Below are positions 1 through 7,007 of a stretch of DNA of 7,007 nt, one piece after another; the stretch's first letter is position 1; each line of letters begins with the position of its first letter. This DNA comes from Synechococcus sp. GFB01 (GTDB lineage Bacteria > Cyanobacteriota > Cyanobacteriia > PCC-6307 > Cyanobiaceae). Made by a program: the position numbers and the translations under genes. Where the stretch lies: the NCBI RefSeq assembly GCF_001039265.1, contig NZ_LFEK01000002.1, positions 53,403 to 60,409 of the forward strand, in the 5' to 3' direction. The notes below the pieces were generated by a model, which was not told the DNA's origin, did no database searches, and saw only the letters and a program-made list of their open reading frames with translations.

Positions 1-974
<974 letters not shown>

Positions 975-990
975 TCATTGATTCACGAGC

Positions 991-996
991 AAGGAG
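991..996 (+). promoter_or_regulatory. Ribosome binding site of ssb
   Basis: AAGGAG lies 7 bases before the ATG at 1004. It is the clearest Shine-Dalgarno sequence in the window and fixes the ssb start over the alternative in-phase reading that begins upstream in another frame. Confidence 0.8.
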
Positions 997-1003
997 AAGC
1001 GCC

Positions 1004-1387
1004 ATGGGCGTCAATTCCGTCACCCTGGTCGGCCGCGCCGGCCGCGACCCGGAGGTCCGTTACTTCGAGTCGGGCAGCGTGGTGGCCAACCTCACCCTGG
1101 CGGTCAATCGCCGCAGCTCTGGCGACGAGCCCGACTGGTTCAATCTGGAGATCTGGGGCAAGCAGGCCCAGGTGGCCGCCGACTATGTGCGCAAGGGATC
1201 CCTGCTGGGGATCATCGGCAGCTTCAAGCTGGATCGCTGGACCGACCGCGCCACCGGCGAGGAGCGCAGCAAACCCGTGATCCGTGTCGACCGCCTGGAA
1301 CTGCTGGGTTCCAAGCGCGACAGCGAGGCGATGGCCGGCGGTGGTTTCGGCGGTGGCGAGCCCAGTGAGGAGGAAGTACCCTTCTGA
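1004..1387 (+). CDS. ssb: Single-stranded DNA-binding protein
   Basis: Binds and protects single-stranded DNA in replication, recombination and repair, and recruits partner enzymes through its C-terminal tip. The product has 127 residues. The OB fold spans about residues 1-103: NSVTLVGRAGRDPEVRY (4-20), NLTLAVNR (29-36), DWFNLEIWGKQA (44-55), with W45 and W51 as likely base-stacking aromatics, and YVRKGSLLGIIGS (61-73). A glycine-rich linker GGGFGGG (112-118) leads to the acidic tip EEEVPF (122-127), the counterpart of the DDIPF tip of E. coli SSB. At 127 residues it is shorter than E. coli SSB (178), mainly because the linker is very short. It is divergent from mreB across 125 bases and convergent with ahcY. 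The reading frame is intact. Confidence 0.95.
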   Translation: MGVNSVTLVGRAGRDPEVRYFESGSVVANLTLAVNRRSSGDEPDWFNLEIWGKQAQVAADYVRKGSLLGIIGSFKLDRWTDRATGEERSKPVIRVDRLELLGSKRDSEAMAGGGFGGGEPSEEEVPF

Positions 1388-1402
1388 ACCCTGTGGGGTG
1401 AG

Positions 1403-1440
1403 GTGGGTGGGTTCCGAGCCTGAGCTCTGAACCCACTCAT
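1403..1440. terminator. Hairpin between convergent ssb and ahcY
   Basis: The arms GTGGGTTC (1407-1414) and GAACCCAC (1429-1436) pair perfectly. After a single mismatch (C1415/T1428) GAGC (1416-1419) pairs with GCTC (1424-1427), closing a CTGA loop. With wobble pairs the stem extends out to 1403/1440. It starts 16 bases after the ssb stop. No T-run follows on either strand, so it is a candidate terminator for ssb, or for both convergent genes, not a classic intrinsic one. Confidence 0.55.
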
Positions 1441-1447
1441 GAGACAG

Positions 1448-1470
1448 CTGCCGCCGGGTCAGGCGGCCAG
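1448..1470 (-). terminator. GC-rich hairpin just after the ahcY stop
   Basis: GCCGCC (1450-1455) and GGCGGC (1462-1467) form a perfect 6-bp stem with a GGGTCA loop; in an alternative pairing CTG (1448-1450) also pairs with CAG (1468-1470), with one bulged base. It lies 5 to 27 bases beyond the ahcY stop codon in the direction of transcription. It lacks a following T-run on the minus strand. A likely transcript-end or stabilising structure for ahcY. Confidence 0.45.
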
Positions 1471-1474
1471 GCAC

Positions 1475-2901
<1,427 letters not shown>

Positions 2902-3068
2902 GACTGGAAGGGGATGGGTTCGAGGACAGGTCTGATCCGATCGACGCAATCACTGGGAGGGGAAGCGTCGGCTGATCGCCCGCGGCACGTGGCACGCGGA
3001 TCGTGAACGGGTGGAATATCTGCGGAGACGCCGAGGCTTCGGGCTCGCTTGGGGGGCAATCTACCGGG
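2902..3068. promoter_or_regulatory. Divergent ahcY/tsaE control region with two inverted repeats
   Basis: These 167 bases separate the starts of ahcY (left) and tsaE (right), so both promoters should lie here. CGACGC (2942-2947) and GCGTCG (2965-2970) form an inverted repeat with a 17-base spacer. CCGCG (2980-2984) and CGCGG (2995-2999) flank a CACGTG palindrome. The one AT-rich spot, GGAATATC (3013-3020), could supply a -10 box, but I cannot assign a clear -35/-10 pair on either strand. No known riboswitch core was recognised. The function of the repeats is unknown. Confidence 0.4.
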
Positions 3069-3551
3069 ATGGAATCACGCAGTGTGTTGCTGGCAGACGC
3101 CGCCGCCACCCTGGCTCTGGGCCGGGAGCTGGCCGGACTGTGGCTGAAGGCTGCGGTGCCGGGAGACCCGGCCGATGCGCCGCCGCTGCTGCTGCAGGGT
3201 GATCTCGGTGCCGGCAAGACCTGCCTGGTGCAGGGCCTGGCCGAAGGTCTGGGTATCGACGAACCGATTACCAGCCCCACCTTCGCCCTGGCTCAGCACT
3301 ACCAGGGTCGACTGGTTGATGGACGCGCCACTGCCCTGGTGCACCTGGATCTCTACCGCCTGGATCAGGCCGGCTCGGCCGATGAGCTGCTGGCCCAGGA
3401 GCAGGAGGAGGCCGCCGCCCTGGGGGCGCTGCTGGCGGTGGAATGGCCCGAGCGCCTCAGCAACCCACCGGAGCCGGCCTGGCGCGTGCAGCTGAGCCTG
3501 GCCGATGGGGCCGATCCACAGGCCGGCCGCATCGCCAGGCTGGTGAGCTGA
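3069..3551 (+). CDS. tsaE: TsaE, tRNA threonylcarbamoyladenosine synthesis ATPase
   Basis: P-loop ATPase that works with TsaB and TsaD to place threonylcarbamoyl on A37 of ANN-decoding tRNAs (t6A). The product has 160 residues, the normal length (E. coli 153). Seen: Walker A GDLGAGKT (44-51), [10 protein letters not shown] (69-78), HLDLYRL (92-98), and EWPERL (125-130), all TsaE signatures in the usual order. A longer reading from the ATG at 3003 would add 22 residues without family character ([13 protein letters not shown]...), so I prefer the ATG at 3069. It has only a poly-G stretch (3051-3056) upstream and no standard ribosome site. It is divergent from ahcY and ends 5 bases from the stop of the convergent kinase gene, leaving no room for a separate terminator. 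The frame is intact. Confidence 0.93.
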   Translation: MESRSVLLADAAATLALGRELAGLWLKAAVPGDPADAPPLLLQGDLGAGKTCLVQGLAEGLGIDEPITSPTFALAQHYQGRLVDGRATALVHLDLYRLDQAGSADELLAQEQEEAAALGALLAVEWPERLSNPPEPAWRVQLSLADGADPQAGRIARLVS

Positions 3552-3556
3552 GCCGC

Positions 3557-4576
3557 TCAACCTGTCGCGGTCAGCAGCGCCTCCGCCTCGGCCGCGGAGG
3601 GCTGGGGATCGATGGCACCGGCCCCCTGGCACACCAGCGCCCCGCAGGCGCTGGCGAAGCCCATCAGCCGGCGCACCGGTTCGGCAGAGCCTGCCGTGAG
3701 CAGCCCGGGAGCCTGGATCAGCCCATGCAGCAGCCCTGCCGTGAAGGCATCGCCAGCGCCGGTGCTGTCGACCACGGCCACCGCCAGGGCGGGCAGCTCC
3801 CCGGCCACCCCGCCCAGCCACCAGCGCAGTGGCGCGGCGCCGTTGGTCACCACTACCGAAGGCCGCTGGGGCAGGGCGCTGCTCAGCTCGCACGGATCGG
3901 TGGTACCGAACAGCCAGTCGGCCTCCTCCCGCGCGCACTTGATCAGGGCCGCCTGCTCCAGAAGCGGCCCCATGGCCGTGATCTGCTCCGCTGTGGGGCC
4001 ACTGGCGGGATCGGCGGCCGGATTCCAGAAGGTGGGCCGCCAGTTCACGTCGAGGGCCAGGGGCATGGCGCAGGCCGCGGCCCGGCGGCAGGCGAGCTGC
4101 AGGGCCGACACCGCGGCGGGAGAAGCGAGGGGGATCGTGCCCGTCAACAGCCAGCTCGCCTGCGTGAGCAGGGGCCAGAGCGGTGCGGACAGCTCAGCGG
4201 CATCGAGCGCCTGATCGGCAAAGCCCTCGCCAAGATCCCCCGCGAAGCCCCCGAGCTGCGCTCGCCGGCCGCATCGCGGCGCACCAGCACGATGCGCGTG
4301 GGTCGGCGGGTGTCCTCCTGCAGGGCGGTGGTGTCGACCCCACGCTCGCTGAACACCGCCCGGAAGGCGGAGCCGATGGCGTCGCGACCGAGCCGGCCCA
4401 GGAAGGCGCTGGGCGTACCGAGCCGCGCCAGGGCGCAGGCCGCGTTGGCGGGGCGCCGCCGAGGCGGTCGTCGCAGGGGGTGTCGCTGGCCGGATCGCCG
4501 TCGGGAGGGCCGAGGCGGTCCACCAGGCTTCACCGAGGCAGAGCACCAGGGGCGATGCTGCGGGGGCAGGGCCCAT
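3557..4576 (-). CDS. PfkB-family sugar kinase, probable fructokinase (three apparent frameshifts)
   Basis: Ribokinase/PfkB-fold kinase that transfers phosphate from ATP to a sugar; fructose is the likeliest substrate. The corrected product has 340 residues. Seen after correction: LCLGEALVDRLGP (12-24), as in fructokinases; family signature 1 LGGAPANAACALARLG followed by FLGRLGRDAIG (39-69); GGFAGDLGEGF (110-120); LDVNWRPTFW (176-185); and signature 2 DSTGAGDAFTAGLLHG (271-286), with D277 as the expected catalytic base. Three single-base losses, near 4527, 4452 and 4254, sum to three bases, so the first and last parts share one frame and the uncorrected reading looks like an intact 339-residue ORF. 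In fact its residues from about 18 to 107 are out of frame or shifted. Its ATG overlaps the mutY stop (TGATG), which suggests translational coupling. The sugar could instead be another ketose or a nucleoside; family assignment is firm, substrate is not. Confidence 0.86.
   Translation of the reverse strand: MGPAPAASPLVLCLGEAWWTASALPTAIRPATPPATTASAAPRQRGLRPGAARYAQRLPGPARSRRHRLRLPGGVQRAWGRHHRPAGGHPPTHAHRAGAPRCGRRAQLGGFAGDLGEGFADQALDAAELSAPLWPLLTQASWLLTGTIPLASPAAVSALQLACRRAAACAMPLALDVNWRPTFWNPAADPASGPTAEQITAMGPLLEQAALIKCAREEADWLFGTTDPCELSSALPQRPSVVVTNGAAPLRWWLGGVAGELPALAVAVVDSTGAGDAFTAGLLHGLIQAPGLLTAGSAEPVRRLMGFASACGALVCQGAGAIDPQPSAAEAEALLTATG
4253..4255 (-). other. Apparent 1-base deletion in kinase gene (third)
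   Basis: The coding strand reads CGCAGCTCGGGGGCTTCG; one more T (AGC TTC GGG GGC TTC) gives R-S-F-G-G-F, joining RRDAAGERS in one frame to GGFAGDLGEGF in another. One base of a two-base T run is missing. Confidence 0.8.
4450..4453 (-). other. Apparent 1-base deletion in kinase gene (second)
   Basis: The coding strand reads GGCGGCGCCCCGCCAACG. A fifth C in the run restores G-G-A-P-A-N, the core of PfkB signature 1, and joins DRLGGAP in one frame to ANAACALARLG in the next. Confidence 0.85.
4526..4528 (-). other. Apparent 1-base deletion in kinase gene (first)
   Basis: The coding strand reads GAAGCCTGGTGGACCGC where GAA GCC CTG GTG GAC CGC (E-A-L-V-D-R) is expected, so one C of a three-C run is missing. 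The same 10 bases GCCTGGTGGA mark the break in the methyltransferase gene. Confidence 0.85.
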
Positions 4577-5787
4577 CAGGCAGCCGAGCGGCTCTTCTCA
4601 GCGTGCAGCGGATCGGCGCCGCTGTCAGCGGGGGCCAGCCCCAGGCGCTCGTGCAGGGCCGCGATGATGCGGGCGTTGGCAGCCGGGAAGGGATAGTCGC
4701 CCAGTTCTCCGGGGTCGACCCAGCGCACCTGCTGGGAGGCCAGCGGCCGGGGTTCGCCGCTCAGCCAAGTGCACAGATACACCACGAACCGCAGGCGCTT
4801 GTGGCTGTAGGCGTGCTCCAGCGTGATCAGCTCCTCGCCCACATCCGCCTCGATCGCCAGCTCCTCGCGCAGTTCGCGGGCGATGGTGGCGTGGATCGAC
4901 TCGCCCGGCTCCTGCTTGCCGCCGGGGAACTCCCAGAGCCCACCCAGCAGCCCTTCATTGAGGCGCTGATCGATCAGCACCTCACCAGCAGCGTTGCGCA
5001 CCACCCCCACCCCGATCACCTGGAACGGCAGCTCGCGCGGGGCATCCTTCACGGGGTAATCGGCCGGATTGCCGGCAGCGTAGGCAGCGCAGTGCCTCCT
5101 CAAGGGGCAGGCGCCGCAGCCGGGATTGCGGGGCGTGCACACGGTGGCGCCCAGGTCCATCAGTGCCTGGTTGAAGGCCCGCGGCCGCTGTGGGTCGAGC
5201 AGCTGCTCGCTCAGCCGCCAGAAGGCGGCGAGCTGGCTTGCCGGCGGCCGCGGGCTGGCGATCAGCCGCGCCAGCACCCGCTTCACATTGCCGTCGAGGA
5301 TCGGATGCGGGAGATCGAAAGCCGACGAGAGGATGCTGCCGGCGGTGCTGCGGCCGATGCCCGGCAGGGCCAGCCAGCCCTCGAGGTACCGGGGCCAGTC
5401 GGCCAGCCCGGAACGTCCATTCACGGCGAGCGCCTGCCCCATCTGCCGGGCCCCGGCCAGCAGGCGGCGGGCCCGGGAGTAGTACCCCAGCCCCTGCCAG
5501 AGCAGCAGCACGTCGTGCTCCTGGGCAGCCGCCAGCGAGGCCAGATCCGGGAAGGCCGCCATCCAGCGCCGCCAGTAGGGCAGCACCACCCGGAGCTGCG
5601 TCTGCTGGAGCATCACCTCGGCCACCCAGGTCGCCAGAGCGCACAGTGGCTCGCCGGGCTGGGGCCAGCGGCCGTCGGGCGTGAACATCCACGGCTTCTG
5701 CTCAGGGCTGCGGCGTCCGTGAACCTTCCACCAGATCAGGAGCTGCCGTCGGAGCGCCTCAACATCAGCCAGTGGCCCGATCGCCAC
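4576..5787 (-). CDS. mutY: MutY, A/G-specific adenine DNA glycosylase with Nudix-like C-terminal domain
   Basis: Removes adenine mispaired with 8-oxoguanine, preventing G-to-T mutations. The product has 403 residues, against 350 in E. coli; part of the excess is an N-terminal insertion (about 26-48) and part a longer C-terminus. Seen: WVAEVMLQQTQ (54-64) with catalytic E57; the helix-hairpin-helix LPGIGRSTAG (141-150); PILDGNVKRVLAR (162-174) with catalytic D165; the iron-sulphur ligands C217-x6-C224-x2-C227-x5-C233; and a C-terminal Nudix-fold domain. That domain keeps a nearly full Nudix box, G290-x5-E296-x7-R304-E305-L-x-E308-E309, with A311 in place of the usual glycine, and YSH (327-329) at the place of the FSH 8-oxoG-sensing loop. 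The start is the GTG at 5787, 6 bases after the methyltransferase stop, with GAGG just upstream. The frame is intact. The ATG of the kinase overlaps its stop. Confidence 0.97.
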   Translation of the reverse strand: MAIGPLADVEALRRQLLIWWKVHGRRSPEQKPWMFTPDGRWPQPGEPLCALATWVAEVMLQQTQLRVVLPYWRRWMAAFPDLASLAAAQEHDVLLLWQGLGYYSRARRLLAGARQMGQALAVNGRSGLADWPRYLEGWLALPGIGRSTAGSILSSAFDLPHPILDGNVKRVLARLIASPRPPASQLAAFWRLSEQLLDPQRPRAFNQALMDLGATVCTPRNPGCGACPLRRHCAAYAAGNPADYPVKDAPRELPFQVIGVGVVRNAAGEVLIDQRLNEGLLGGLWEFPGGKQEPGESIHATIARELREELAIEADVGEELITLEHAYSHKRLRFVVYLCTWLSGEPRPLASQQVRWVDPGELGDYPFPAANARIIAALHERLGLAPADSGADPLHAEKSRSAA

Positions 5788-5793
5788 CGGGCC

Positions 5794-6767
5794 TCATCGC
5801 CGCGCCACCAGCACCCGGTGGCGGGGATCACAGGCCTCACGCCGCACCGCCTGGAAGCCGGCCTGCTCGAGGGCCGCCGGCAGATCGAGACGGAAATAGT
5901 CCTCCAGGTAGGGCTCGGTGCTCTTGAGTAGGGTGGCGATCGGCGCCGGCAGCCGGCGGATCACGGCGGATTCGGGATCCTGATCCACCAGGCGATCACG
6001 CCGCCGGGACGCAACAGCCGCGCCGCCTCCGCCAGCACCGCCCGGGTGGCATCAGCGGGCAGCTCATGGCACACGAACTGAAGGGTGATCAGATCGAAGC
6101 TGGCATCCGGCAGCCCCGTAGCTTCGGCGGCGGCGTGATGCCAGGCGCTCACCAGTCCGTCGCCATCGCGCACCCGCGCCACGGCCAGCATCTGGGGAGA
6201 CAGATCGAGGCCGCTCACCGCCGCCGGCTGCTGCTGGCGCTGCCGCAGCCAGCCCACCAGCGCCTGGGTGCTCACCCCCACCGAGCAGCCCAGATCCAGG
6301 GCGTCACGCACCGGTCCGGCCAGGCTGGGTTCGATCGCCTGGAAGATGGCGGCTCTCAGACGCTGCTGCGCCTGTTCCGGCTGCAGCTGCTCGGCCGGCC
6401 AGACCCGCAGGGCCATGGCATCGGTGGCCTGCTCAGCCTCACAGGCTGCGGCCCAGCAGAGGTTGCCCTGCTGATAGGCATGGAAGCGCGCCTGGTAATA
6501 GGCCGGCGCCACGGTGGTGGGATTGTGAACGGCCTCCAGCAGCGGCTCGGCCTCTCGCTGCAGCTGCTCGCGCCGGGCCCTCCAGGCGATGCCGCGCCGC
6601 TCCGCCGTGCGGATGATCACCTGGCGGGCCTGCAGGAACAGCAGGCGCCGTAGGGGCTCCACCGCCAGCAGGGCATTGATCAGCCGGCCCAGGGGATGGG
6701 TCTGATCCACCCAGTTGGGGGGTGCGGAGCCGGATGGTGCGGAGACGGGAGCGCCGGTGCTGGTCAT
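5794..6767 (-). CDS. Class I SAM-dependent methyltransferase, substrate unknown (one apparent frameshift)
   Basis: Transfers a methyl group from S-adenosylmethionine to an unidentified acceptor. The corrected product has 324 residues. The C-terminal half is a Rossmann-type methyltransferase: motif I ALDLGCSVGVST (156-167), motif II GLDLSPQML (186-194) with D188 as likely ribose-binding acid, the post-II strand FDLITLQFVCHELP (224-237), and LLRPGGVIALVDQDP (251-265). The N-terminal 150 residues contain conserved-looking PAYYQARFHAYQQGNLCWAAACEAE (88-112, quoted in part: YYQ, FHAY, GNLCW) and no membrane segment. The frame breaks near 5991, within GGVIAL. The domain resembles UbiE/COQ5-like enzymes, but quinone methylation is not shown. 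I chose the ATG at 6767, 22 bases after the sigma factor stop; an upstream in-frame TTG nearer the GAGGG is possible. Downstream mutY follows after 6 bases. Confidence 0.82.
5990..5993 (-). other. Apparent 1-base deletion in methyltransferase gene
   Basis: The coding strand reads ATCGCCTGGTGGATCAG where ATC GCC CTG GTG GAT CAG (I-A-L-V-D-Q) is expected, so one C is missing. Without it the protein ends early after WWIRIPNPP; with it the reading continues 64 residues to a stop 6 bases before mutY. Confidence 0.85.
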
Positions 6768-6789
6768 GCAGCGATGCAAGCACAAACCC

Positions 6790-7007
6790 TCAGCCGGCCA
6801 TGTACGCCTCCACGGCACTGCTGAGGCGGCGCAGGCCGGCCAGGCCATCGCGCTCCAGGTTGCGCACCCGATCGCGGCTGATGCCCAGGATGCGGCCGAT
6901 CCCGGTGAGGCTCATCGGCTCGCCACCCTCCGGATTGTCGGCACAGGGGATGCCATAGCGCATCTTGAGCACCCGCCCCTGCAGCTCCGGCAGCTGCTCC
7001 AGCAGCG
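6790..7007 (-). CDS. Group 2 (type II alternative) sigma-70 factor, C-terminal region 4 (5' end outside window)
   Basis: Directs RNA polymerase to promoters. Only the last 71 residues are visible; the gene runs off the right edge. Seen: LLEQLPELQGRVLKMRYGI (1-19, quoted in part: LPELQ, RVLKMRYG), matching sigma region 4.1, then PMSLTGIGRILGISRDRVRNLERDGLAGLRRL (30-61), the region 4.2 helix-turn-helix. Within this, SLTGIGRILGIS is the first helix and turn, and SRDRVRNLER the recognition helix that reads the -35 box. The SRDRVR variant in place of the SRERIRQIE of the primary factor is typical of cyanobacterial group 2 sigma factors. The stop is TGA at 6790-6792, and the methyltransferase ATG follows after 22 bases, so the sigma gene may head the run through the kinase. 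Which member (SigB, C, D or E type) cannot be told from the tail. Confidence 0.87.
   Translation of the reverse strand, partial: LLEQLPELQGRVLKMRYGIPCADNPEGGEPMSLTGIGRILGISRDRVRNLERDGLAGLRRLSSAVEAYMAG

Noticed and set aside
3003..3068. 22-residue N-terminal extension of TsaE
   Set aside because: The added residues do not resemble the family, and the protein from 3069 already has normal length.
2902..3068. S-adenosylhomocysteine riboswitch ahead of ahcY
   Set aside because: I looked for the conserved GAGGAGCG-type core on the ahcY-coding strand and did not find it; the inverted repeats alone are not enough.
3443..4696. Plus-strand open frame (417 codons)
   Set aside because: Begins inside tsaE in another frame and runs antisense over the kinase; composition is shadow-like.
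4183..5931. Long plus-strand open frame (582 codons)
   Set aside because: Antisense to mutY and parts of its neighbours, of low complexity (Q, G, A, R, H), with no ribosome site or motif.

Overview
The window is GC-rich (roughly two thirds G+C) bacterial chromosome carrying eight housekeeping-type genes. The proteins point to a picocyanobacterium of the Synechococcus/Cyanobium kind. The strongest signs are the AhcY with an N-terminus and insertion typical of that group, the short SSB ending in EEEVPF, the MutY carrying a Nudix-like C-terminal domain, and a group 2 (type II alternative) sigma factor tail with the SRDRVR...ER.GL.GLR pattern. No database search was run, so the genus is an inference.

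Layout from left to right. 1-878 (-): mreB, the cell-shape actin, with its 3' end outside the window. 879-1003: divergent promoter region. 1004-1387 (+): ssb. 1388-1474: convergent gap with two hairpins. 1475-2901 (-): ahcY. 2902-3068: divergent region with inverted repeats. 3069-3551 (+): tsaE, which meets the next gene tail to tail with 5 bases between them. 3557-7007 (-): a tightly packed run, in transcription order group 2 sigma factor (5' end outside), SAM-dependent methyltransferase, mutY and a PfkB-family sugar kinase. Its junctions are 22 bases, 6 bases and a 1-base TGATG overlap, so it is probably one transcription unit at least from the methyltransferase onward.

Functionally the set is mixed. 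It covers cell shape (MreB), DNA replication and repair (SSB, MutY), the methyl cycle (AhcY removes the S-adenosylhomocysteine that methyltransferases release), tRNA t6A modification (TsaE), sugar phosphorylation (PfkB kinase) and transcription (sigma factor). I see no mobile element, CRISPR array, tRNA, rRNA or defence system, and no convincing new biological system.

The most notable thing is the state of the sequence. Four of the five larger minus-strand genes (mreB, ahcY, the kinase and the methyltransferase) contain six apparent single-base deletions, each of which breaks a strongly family-like reading frame that continues in another frame. All are losses, most lie in short runs of C/G or T/A, and two fall in the same 10-base context. 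This looks far more like sequencing or assembly error than six natural mutations in essential genes. The coordinates given for these genes span the whole gene, and the protein lengths are for the frame-corrected product.
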